Position numbers and translations under genes: made by a program | Notes under the pieces: model-generated | What the model was told of the DNA's origin: nothing | The model's database searches: none | Seen by the model: only the letters and a program-made list of their open reading frames with translations | Assembly: GCA_947626405.1 (NCBI GenBank) | Contig: CANQSE010000151.1 | Span: 1 to 5,526, forward strand | Direction of reading: 5' to 3' | Length of the DNA: 5,526 bases | From: an uncultured Acetatifactor sp. | Lineage (GTDB): Bacteria; Bacillota; Clostridia; Lachnospirales; Lachnospiraceae | Shown: one piece after another, positions 1-4,830 of the stretch | Position numbering within the stretch: position 1 is the first letter of the stretch | Layout of the letters: each line of letters opens with the position of its first letter

Positions 1-467
1 CTCTGCTTCGCGATCTGATCCGGCAGGTGTCTGACGGAAATCCGTACGGGCAGGGTATGACGGTAGGCGTGGTGGATGAGCGCTCAGAGCTTGCAGGATC
101 GTTTTGCGGAATCCCTCAGAATGATCTCGGGATGCGCACCGATGTGCTGGACGCCTGTCCAAAGGCCGCCGGTATGCTTCTTATGCTTCGCTCCATGTCT
201 CCGCGCGTCATAGCGATAGACGAGCTGGGCGGCAGGGAGGAGCTTGAACAGCTAAGGAGCGCCGCCGCATGCGGATGCAGGATCCTTGCAACGGCGCACG
301 GCGAAAGTCTGGCGGATCTGAAGCGCAGGTTTAAAACGGACGGCATGGAATGGGAACGGCTTTTTGAGCTTGCAGTGATTCTCGGAAAGGAAAACGGCAG
401 ATGCGTGGTAAAGGAATATCTGGATCTTGGCGCGGGACGGGAGCGGGTTCGGGATTTTGTGTCCTGA
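1..467 (+). CDS. spoIIIAA: Stage III sporulation protein AA, ATPase (5'-truncated by window edge)
   Basis: This is the C-terminal part (154 codons from base 3) of the cytoplasmic secretion-type ATPase thought to power or assemble the SpoIIIA-SpoIIQ channel at the mother-cell face of the outer forespore membrane. The frame is open to the left edge and begins LLRDLIRQVSDG, the stretch that directly follows the Walker A GKTT in this family, so the P-loop itself is just outside the window. The Walker B strand RVIAIDELGG is encoded at 204-233, with the Asp-Glu pair at 219-224. The ATAHGES sensor-type motif follows at 288-308. The upstream VVDERSELAG (72-101) and GIPQNDLGMRTDVLDACPKA (108-167) segments are also typical. 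Family members are roughly 300 residues, so about half is present. The GTG at 27 is an internal Val codon, not a start. It leads the operon and is followed 22 bases later by spoIIIAB. Confidence 0.95.
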   Translation, partial: LLRDLIRQVSDGNPYGQGMTVGVVDERSELAGSFCGIPQNDLGMRTDVLDACPKAAGMLLMLRSMSPRVIAIDELGGREELEQLRSAAACGCRILATAHGESLADLKRRFKTDGMEWERLFELAVILGKENGRCVVKEYLDLGAGRERVRDFVS

Positions 468-489
468 AAACCGGACGGAAAGGACTGAA

Positions 490-1008
490 ATGTTGAAGGG
501 AATCGGAGGTATTCTTGTGTTTTCGGGCTGTTTCGGCCTGGGCTTGTGGTATCGGGAGCAGATGAACGGGAGAATACGGGCGCTCAGGATGCTTGAAGGG
601 ATCCTGGAGCTTCTGGCAAGCCATGTGCGATACGGCAGAAGCACGCTGCCGGAGTGCTGCAGACAGACGGCGCCCCAGCTTGAACCTTGTTTCAGACAGG
701 CGTTTACGGATGTGGCGGATATGATGGAGAAGAACACCGGAGCATCTTTTGCCGAGGTGTTCAGGGACAGGCTGAGGGAGCCTCTGCGGCAGCTTCCGCT
801 TACAGAGGAGGACTGCGAGATTTTTCTCGGGTTTGCATCCGAGACAGGATATGCGGACGGCCTGATGCAGCTTCGCGCAATTGAGCAGAGCGTCGGGCGC
901 ATAGAGGAGACGGCCAGGCGGCTTAAAAAGGATCATGCCGACAAAAGCAGGATCGCCGTGGGGCTCGGCGCGATGGGCGGGCTGCTTCTGATAATAATAT
1001 TGTGGTAA
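490..1008 (+). CDS. spoIIIAB: Stage III sporulation protein AB
   Basis: A 172-residue protein, almost exactly the usual family length (about 170). It has a hydrophobic segment at each end, residues about 4-20 (GIGGILVFSGCFGLGLW) and 155-171 (ending GLLLIIILW). Between them is a charged, mostly helical middle with the family-like block ELLASHVRYGRSTLPE (residues 40-55). SpoIIIAB resembles GspF-type inner-membrane platform proteins of type II secretion and is thought to link the SpoIIIAA ATPase to the membrane channel; that role is family knowledge. The ATG at 490 is chosen because GGAAAGGA (477-484) lies five bases upstream and because the first membrane segment then falls at the usual place. 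The frame is open back to 427, but that part overlaps spoIIIAA and lacks family character. Confidence 0.95.
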   Translation: MLKGIGGILVFSGCFGLGLWYREQMNGRIRALRMLEGILELLASHVRYGRSTLPECCRQTAPQLEPCFRQAFTDVADMMEKNTGASFAEVFRDRLREPLRQLPLTEEDCEIFLGFASETGYADGLMQLRAIEQSVGRIEETARRLKKDHADKSRIAVGLGAMGGLLLIIILW

Positions 1009-1043
1009 ATATTGCGGTGTAAGACGGAAAGGCGTGGTAACAT

Positions 1044-1238
1044 ATGGAAATTGGTCTGATCTTTAGAATAGCTGCCGTGGGGATCCTTGTGACGATCCTC
1101 AGCCAGGTGCTCAAGCACAGCGGGAGAGAGGAGCATGCGTTCCTGATAAGTCTTGCTGGACTGATTCTGGTGCTTTCTTGGATCGTCCCCTACATATATG
1201 AATTGTTTCAGACAATTCAGACATTGTTTTCGCTCTGA
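1044..1238 (+). CDS. spoIIIAC: Stage III sporulation protein AC, small membrane protein
   Basis: A 64-residue protein, the normal size for SpoIIIAC, with two predicted membrane helices (residues about 5-22 and 31-52) joined by a short polar loop. The loop and flanks carry the family pattern: LSQVLKHSGREEHA (19-32), then LISLAGLILVLSW, then a C-terminal ELFQTIQTLFSL. SpoIIIAC is a membrane subunit of the mother-cell channel in the outer forespore membrane, and it shares its fold pattern with the neighbouring SpoIIIAD. The ATG at 1044 is preceded by GGAAAGG (1026-1032), which is rather far away (11 bases). The gene sits 35 bases after spoIIIAB and its stop is 35 bases before the chosen spoIIIAD start. 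Identification rests on size, topology, motif and position. Confidence 0.93.
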   Translation: MEIGLIFRIAAVGILVTILSQVLKHSGREEHAFLISLAGLILVLSWIVPYIYELFQTIQTLFSL

Positions 1239-1273
1239 GTGTATGCCGTTTTGCCGGCGGAATGAGAGGGTGT

Positions 1274-1660
1274 ATGGAGGAGCTTGTAAAGGTTGGATTT
1301 CTTGGAATCGCGGGTGTGCTGCTGGCAGTGCAGTTTAAGGGACAGAAGCCTGAATACGCCATATACATAGGCTTTGGCATCAGCCTTTTGATATTTGCCT
1401 TTGCCATACGCCAGGTTGGGGCAGTGATCCTGCAGCTTGACAGGCTCAGGGGATATCTGGACGGGGCGGAAGGCTATCTGGCCATTTTGCTTAAGGTTAT
1501 CGGCATCACCTACATCTGCGAATTTAGCGCGGGCATATGCAAAGACGCGGGCTATCAGGCGGTGGCGGATCAGATTCAGGTGCTCGGCAAGCTTGCGGTG
1601 ATGTTTGCGGGACTTCCGGTTCTGTTTGCCGTGATTTCGCAGATACAGAGCTTTATGTGA
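1274..1660 (+). CDS. spoIIIAD: Stage III sporulation protein AD
   Basis: A 128-residue polytopic membrane protein of the SpoIIIAC/SpoIIIAD family. The N-terminal helix (residues about 4-20) and the following QFKGQKPEYA loop mirror SpoIIIAC. The C-terminal part carries the family-typical LLKVIGITYICEFSAGICKD (72-91), then a QVLGKLAVMF stretch and a final hydrophobic helix. It is a membrane subunit of the SpoIIIA channel. The start was chosen at ATG 1274, with purine-rich GAGAGGG (1264-1270) just upstream. An in-frame ATG at 1262 would add Met-Arg-Gly-Cys but has its only GC/purine-rich tract directly abutting it, and those residues precede the point where family members usually begin. If 1262 is used the protein has 132 residues. 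The stop is 14 bases before spoIIIAE. Confidence 0.93.
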   Translation: MEELVKVGFLGIAGVLLAVQFKGQKPEYAIYIGFGISLLIFAFAIRQVGAVILQLDRLRGYLDGAEGYLAILLKVIGITYICEFSAGICKDAGYQAVADQIQVLGKLAVMFAGLPVLFAVISQIQSFM

Positions 1661-1674
1661 GGATAGAGGAAAAG

Positions 1675-2724
1675 ATGACTGATATCGGTATGATCTGGGA
1701 GGATTACGGGCTGGACAGGCTGGATGAGAGTATTCAGACTCTTTTCCCTGGAAACACGCTGTCTTTGGAGGAGCTTCTGGGACAATTGATGCAGGGCGAT
1801 GTGTTTGGGGCTCTGGGAGGACTGTTTTCGGGTGTCATAAAGGATGTTGCCGGACAGTTCACGAGTATGCGCAACGTATTTATATGGCTTTTGGTGCTTG
1901 GGATTGTTTCGTCCCTTATGACGCGTTTTGTCGAAGTGTTTGACAGACATCAGGTGGCGGATCTCGGATTTTATTTTATGTACCTGCTCTTTTCGGCGGT
2001 GCTGTTAAAATGCTTTTTTCTTGCGGGCGATACGGCTCTTAAGGCGCTTGAGCAGGTGATTTTGTTTATAAAACTGATGATACCGGCGTATCTGATGTCG
2101 GTGGGAGTGACTTCCGGAGCCGCCACGGCGGGAGCCTCCGCCCAGATAATGCTGGTGATAATTTACGGAATTGAAAATATCCTCATCAGGGGACTTGTTC
2201 CTTTTATATACAGCATGTGCATGCTTGCCGTGATAAACGGTGTGTGGGTGGAGGAGCGGCTTGCGATGCTCATAGATCTGCTGGAAAAGGGAGTGGGACT
2301 TGTGTTAAAGGGGGCGATATGGGCGGTGACGGGGCTTAGCGTCTTTCAGTCTCTTATCACTCCGGTGCTTGACACAGTCAGGAAATCGGCGCTCAGGAAG
2401 GTCGTAAGCGCAATCCCGGGGGTGGGAAGCGCAGCGGACGGAGTGGTGGAAATGGTCCTCGGCTCCGCAGAAATTATCAAAAACAGTATCGGTGTCGCGC
2501 TGCTTCTTCTGTTTCTTTTCATGTGCGCCCTGCCACTTATAAAGATTGTTGTGATCGCGGGGATGTTGAAATGCGCCGCGGCGTTTATGGGGATAGTGAG
2601 CGACAAGCGGATCACGGCATGTGCAAACCGCACGGGCGACGCGGGATTTCTGCTCTTTCGCACGGCAGGCGCCGCAATGCTTTTGTTTGTGATCTCTGTG
2701 GCCGTGATCACCGCGGCTTCGTAA
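1675..2724 (+). CDS. spoIIIAE: Stage III sporulation protein AE, polytopic channel subunit
   Basis: A 349-residue, very hydrophobic protein, the largest membrane subunit of the SpoIIIA complex. An amphipathic N-terminal region (1-65) is followed by several membrane segments, approximately 67-83, 98-117, 125-145, 155-190 (probably two), 207-226, 271-298 and 330-347. The best-conserved family region lies between the later helices: LITPVLDTVRKSALRKVVSA (227-246), then IPGVGSAADGVVEMVLGSAE (247-266). Here it keeps the IPxVG and VLGSxxxxKN features. The ATG at 1675 has AGAGGA (1665-1670) four bases upstream. The protein is about 50 residues shorter than the roughly 400-residue B. subtilis protein, and no N-terminal signal peptide is visible, although the Bacillus protein is reported to have one. 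The open frame extends upstream to 1537 but that part is polar, overlaps spoIIIAD and is not a signal sequence. Confidence 0.94.
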   Translation: MTDIGMIWEDYGLDRLDESIQTLFPGNTLSLEELLGQLMQGDVFGALGGLFSGVIKDVAGQFTSMRNVFIWLLVLGIVSSLMTRFVEVFDRHQVADLGFYFMYLLFSAVLLKCFFLAGDTALKALEQVILFIKLMIPAYLMSVGVTSGAATAGASAQIMLVIIYGIENILIRGLVPFIYSMCMLAVINGVWVEERLAMLIDLLEKGVGLVLKGAIWAVTGLSVFQSLITPVLDTVRKSALRKVVSAIPGVGSAADGVVEMVLGSAEIIKNSIGVALLLLFLFMCALPLIKIVVIAGMLKCAAAFMGIVSDKRITACANRTGDAGFLLFRTAGAAMLLFVISVAVITAAS

Positions 2725-2739
2725 GGAGGGAAAAGCTTG
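2723..2739 (+). promoter_or_regulatory. Shine-Dalgarno site deciding the TTG start of spoIIIAF
   Basis: AAGGAGG at 2723-2729 is a full anti-16S complement and overlaps the spoIIIAE TAA stop (2722-2724). It lies seven bases before TTG 2737, the best-placed initiation codon. Seen directly; its use as the start signal is inferred from spacing and from the first membrane helix beginning right after that codon. Confidence 0.8.
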
Positions 2740-3198
2740 AAAAACGTGTTTTTTCAGTCGGTCTGCAGGACGGGAATTTTTATGATATGCGCCCATACAA
2801 TAGTGCATTTCAGGCCGGACGAGTCTTATGAAAAGTATCTTAAGCTGCTGGTCGGCGTAATGGTGCTTGTACAACTCTTTATTCCCCTGTGCAGTATGCT
2901 GCCGGGAATAGGGGATCCGGAGAGCGCGGAGGGAATTGATAATTTTAAGGCCGCGCTTGAGGCCGGCATGGAGGAAGCGAGACAAAAAGCCCTGGAGACA
3001 GACGCCATGCTGGAGGAGATGACGCTTAATGAGGTGCGAAAGAGGATGGAGGAGCAGGCTGAGAGCGAACAGGAAAATATAAATGTAGAAATTGAAGGGA
3101 TTCGGGTGGAGCCGGTGGAGAGTATTTCGGGTACGGACACATCCGGCGCGGAAACGCCGATGACAGGCGGCGGGAAAGGCGGGGGCAATGGAGACTGA
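2737..3198 (+). CDS. spoIIIAF: Stage III sporulation protein AF, compact form
   Basis: A 153-residue membrane-anchored protein starting at TTG (read as Met) behind a perfect AAGGAGG. Two membrane helices (residues about 4-24 and 36-55) enclose the family loop HFRPDESYEKYLKLLVG (24-40); this N-terminal part is clearly SpoIIIAF. The rest is hydrophilic: a charged, probably helical stretch (about 66-112, EAGMEEARQKALETDAMLEE and onward), one possible beta strand (NVEIEGIRVEPVESI, 116-130) and a Gly-rich tail. SpoIIIAF normally has about 200 residues and ends in a ring-building-motif domain facing the intermembrane space. Here that domain seems largely missing, with no frameshift visible to explain it. 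The last 11 bases overlap spoIIIAG. Identity is sure from topology and operon place; whether the soluble domain works as in Bacillus is uncertain. Confidence 0.9.
   Translation: MKNVFFQSVCRTGIFMICAHTIVHFRPDESYEKYLKLLVGVMVLVQLFIPLCSMLPGIGDPESAEGIDNFKAALEAGMEEARQKALETDAMLEEMTLNEVRKRMEEQAESEQENINVEIEGIRVEPVESISGTDTSGAETPMTGGGKGGGNGD
2774..2801 (+). promoter_or_regulatory. Candidate internal sigma-E promoter inside spoIIIAF
   Basis: CATACAAT at 2794-2801 equals the sigma-E -10 consensus (CATACAMT). GAATTTT at 2774-2780 matches six of seven positions of the -35 consensus KMATATT, with a 13-base spacer, slightly short of the usual 14-15. It would transcribe spoIIIAG and spoIIIAH. It lies in coding sequence (His-Thr-Ile codons), so a chance match is possible. 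Confidence 0.35.
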
Positions 3199-3856
3199 GA
3201 AAAAAGAAAAACAAAAAAGGGATTGGGATATTAAACGGTGGTGCAGGGAAAAGGGACTTGAAAAACTGTTCCGACGCGACAACCTGATAATACTTGTGCT
3301 GGCGGGGATACTTCTCTTTGTGATAGCGATGCCGTCGGAAAAAAAGGACAAAGACGGCGAAGCAGGTGAAATATACGGCGCACAGGGAGCGGATGCGCCT
3401 TCGGATGCGGAGGAAAAAGGCGGTACGGCTGATATCCGCATGGATATGTCGGAAGACGAATATGCCGAATGGCTTGAAAAGAGACTGACCGACACTCTCT
3501 CCGTGGTGGAGGGAATCGGCGAGGTCAGGGTGATGATCACGCTGAGCGCATCGAGGGAGCTTGTGGTGGAGCGTGAGAAGGCGGTGAGCCGCTCGGCTAC
3601 AAACGAGACGGATTCCCAGGGGGGAGTAAGGAAGATTACGCAGACGGAGACAGGCGACAGCGTGGTGTACAGTTCGGCGGGGTCGGAGAGCGAGCCGTAT
3701 GTTATCAAGACCCTTCCTCCGAGGGTGGAGGGGATCCTTGTGGTGGCGGAGGGAGCCGGCAAGGGGACGACGGACCGCACCGTCACAATGATCGCCATGG
3801 CGCTTTTTGGGGTGGAGGCCCACAAGGTTTCAGTAGTTCCCATGCAGACAAAGTAA
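3188..3856 (+). CDS. spoIIIAG: Stage III sporulation protein AG, ring-forming channel subunit
   Basis: A 222-residue bitopic protein close to the B. subtilis length (229). It has a highly charged cytoplasmic N-terminus (1-31), a single membrane helix (about 33-48, LIILVLAGILLFVIAM), a polar linker (49-88) and a soluble ring-building-motif domain (about 90-218). In that domain I see a helix EYAEWLEKRLTDTLSVVEGI (91-110) and a strand GEVRVMITL (111-119). A long Ser/Thr/Glu-rich beta insertion (about 120-175) follows, matching the beta-triangle of SpoIIIAG. The strand VEGILVVAEG, a helix (193-208) and the strand HKVSVVPM close the fold. SpoIIIAG is known to form a large homo-oligomeric ring between the two forespore membranes. 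ATG 3188 has GGGAAAGG (3172-3179) eight bases upstream and overlaps the spoIIIAF end, suggesting translational coupling. Confidence 0.96.
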   Translation: METEKKEKQKRDWDIKRWCREKGLEKLFRRDNLIILVLAGILLFVIAMPSEKKDKDGEAGEIYGAQGADAPSDAEEKGGTADIRMDMSEDEYAEWLEKRLTDTLSVVEGIGEVRVMITLSASRELVVEREKAVSRSATNETDSQGGVRKITQTETGDSVVYSSAGSESEPYVIKTLPPRVEGILVVAEGAGKGTTDRTVTMIAMALFGVEAHKVSVVPMQTK

Positions 3857-3859
3857 TAC

Positions 3860-3888
3860 GCATATCTGTTTGCGGGGGCTCATACAAT
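3860..3888 (+). promoter_or_regulatory. Sigma-E promoter for spoIIIAH
   Basis: In the 63-base gap between spoIIIAG and spoIIIAH, GCATATC (3860-3866) matches six of seven positions of the sigma-E -35 consensus KMATATT. CATACAAT (3881-3888) matches the -10 consensus CATACAMT fully, and the spacer is 14 bases, as expected. Transcription would begin near 3895, just upstream of the spoIIIAH ribosome binding site (3904-3913). The elements are seen directly; the function is inferred and fits mother-cell expression of spoIIIA genes. Confidence 0.7.
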
Positions 3889-3919
3889 GAACTAGTAAAA
3901 CGCAAAGAGGGGATAATAA

Positions 3920-4696
3920 GTGAAAAACCTGATCAAGAAAAACCAGCTTATGATAACCGCCCTCGCGATTATGATCGCTATCGCAGGGTATCTGCAGTTT
4001 GCAGGCACAGGACTTGAGGAGGACTATCTGACGGTGAACGACGATGTAATGTACGACGATGCCAGCACCGCCGGTTCCGGCGATATAATTACGGAAAACT
4101 ACAAGGCGGGTCAGCTTCAGGATGCGGATCAGACCTTTGATTTGTCGGAGGAGGAGCTTCTTAACAGCGGTGCGTCCGACATTGACAGTCTGGATTCCGA
4201 CATGGAGAACGCTTATGTGGACGATTATCTGGATCAGGGCATGGATCTGGCCGAGGTCTCCGCAGACGGGAGCAAAAACTCTACGGGAACGCCGGACGAC
4301 GGAGAAATTCCAGGCGAAGCGGTATTTACGGCCTCCGGAGAAGTGACGGTGGTTCTCTCCGAGGCAAAGCTTTTAAAGGAGCAGACAAGGGCGAAGAATA
4401 AGGAGACGCTGATGGAGATCATCAATTCTACCGGACTTTCGGATGAACAGAAGCAGGGCGCCGTGGACAGCATGGTGCGTATGACGGAGATTGCCGAGAA
4501 GGAAGCGGCCGCGGAGATTCTCCTGGAGGCCAAGGGCTTTACGGACGTGGTGGTAAGCATAAACGGCGACGCCGTGGACGTTGTTGTAAACGCGGAAAAT
4601 CTGGACGACGTCATGCGGGCCCAGATCGAGGACATTGTAAAGCGCAAGACCGAAATACCCGCCGAAAATATTATCATCAGCACGGCCACGAGATAA
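3920..4696 (+). CDS. spoIIIAH: Stage III sporulation protein AH, SpoIIQ-docking channel subunit
   Basis: A 258-residue bitopic protein starting at GTG 3920 behind AAAGAGGGGA (3904-3913). It has a short basic N-terminus (KNLIKKNQ), one membrane helix (about 10-28) and a long linker (31-130) with 29 Asp/Glu against two Lys. The ring-building-motif domain comes last. It consists of helices KLLKEQTRAKNKETLMEIIN (150-169) and about 174-204, strands TDVVVSI and AVDVVVN, a helix (227-243) and a final strand ENIIIST. This domain is related to the YscJ/FliF/EscJ ring proteins. SpoIIIAH lies in the outer forespore membrane and binds forespore SpoIIQ, or another LytM-type partner, across the intermembrane space. 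The protein is about 40 residues longer than in B. subtilis (218), the extra length being mostly acidic linker. It is the last spoIIIA gene and has its own likely sigma-E promoter. Confidence 0.96.
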   Translation: MKNLIKKNQLMITALAIMIAIAGYLQFAGTGLEEDYLTVNDDVMYDDASTAGSGDIITENYKAGQLQDADQTFDLSEEELLNSGASDIDSLDSDMENAYVDDYLDQGMDLAEVSADGSKNSTGTPDDGEIPGEAVFTASGEVTVVLSEAKLLKEQTRAKNKETLMEIINSTGLSDEQKQGAVDSMVRMTEIAEKEAAAEILLEAKGFTDVVVSINGDAVDVVVNAENLDDVMRAQIEDIVKRKTEIPAENIIISTATR

Positions 4697-4742
4697 CGGC
4701 TTTTATCCTTTTGTCAGAGGTATTGGAAAGCGACGTAAAAAG

Positions 4743-4774
4743 TTGTGGGAATCCTGCCTGTTTTGTGATACACT
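4743..4774 (+). promoter_or_regulatory. Weak candidate vegetative promoter for deoB
   Basis: An extended -10 element, TG (4766-4767), A, TACACT (4769-4774), is the best sigma-A-like element before deoB. A partial -35, TTGTGG (4743-4748), lies 20 bases upstream, longer than ideal. Predicted transcription would begin near 4781. The call rests on weak matches and the need for a promoter in this gap. Confidence 0.3.
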
Positions 4775-4793
4775 TTACATATTGAAGGGACAA

Positions 4794-4823
4794 ATGTGCA
4801 AAATGTACCTGGAAAGGACGTAA
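4794..4823 (+). CDS. Possible nine-residue leader ORF before deoB
   Basis: ATG 4794 opens MCKMYLERT and ends at TAA 4821-4823, seven bases before the deoB start. GAAGGGA (4784-4790) upstream of it is a reasonable ribosome binding site, though only three bases away. It overlaps the deoB Shine-Dalgarno (4811-4818), so translation of one could affect the other. Nine codons with no recognisable attenuator motif is weak evidence; it could be chance. Confidence 0.25.
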   Translation: MCKMYLERT

Positions 4824-4830
4824 AAGATAA

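Larger units (their letters stand above)
4724..4825 (+). repeat. Imperfect direct repeat, two copies upstream of deoB
   Basis: TGGAAAGCGACGTAAAA (4724-4740) and TGGAAAGGACGTAAAA (4810-4825) differ only by one extra C in the first copy and lie 86 bases apart. The second copy contains the deoB ribosome binding site. The match is directly visible; its meaning is unknown. It may be a small local duplication, a regulatory site or chance. Confidence 0.5.
4697..4830 (+). other. Intergenic region between spoIIIAH and deoB
   Basis: These 134 bases separate the sporulation operon from deoB and contain no substantial gene. I see a weak promoter candidate, an imperfect 16-17-base direct repeat and a nine-codon ORF, each listed separately. 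No convincing rho-independent terminator for spoIIIA is visible: there are short T-runs (4701-4704, 4709-4712) but no strong GC stem before them. Some read-through from spoIIIAH into deoB therefore cannot be excluded. Confidence 0.7.

Noticed and set aside
252..936. Two long overlapping minus-strand frames (about 200 codons each) opposite spoIIIAA/spoIIIAB.
   Set aside because: They overlap each other and two real genes, and show low-complexity basic composition and no family resemblance.
1245..1258. Small inverted repeat GCCG-loop-CGGC between spoIIIAC and spoIIIAD.
   Set aside because: It has only four base pairs, no following T-run and lies inside an operon; likely chance.
1262..1273. Upstream ATG at 1262 as the spoIIIAD start.
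   Set aside because: It has no properly spaced ribosome binding site and adds residues before the usual family start; ATG 1274 fits better, though 1262 is not excluded.
2305..3843. A 512-codon open frame on the minus strand across spoIIIAE, AF and AG.
   Set aside because: It is antisense to three well-supported genes, is Ser/Pro/His/Arg-rich without domains, and arises from the codon bias of the sense genes.
4684..4712. Possible terminator at the end of spoIIIAH (GCC...GGC then TTTT).
   Set aside because: The stem is three pairs plus a wobble with a ten-base loop, too weak for intrinsic termination.
4746..4774. GATACACT as a sigma-E -10 for deoB.
   Set aside because: Seven of eight positions match, but no -35-like sequence sits 13-15 bases upstream (about three of seven matches at best).
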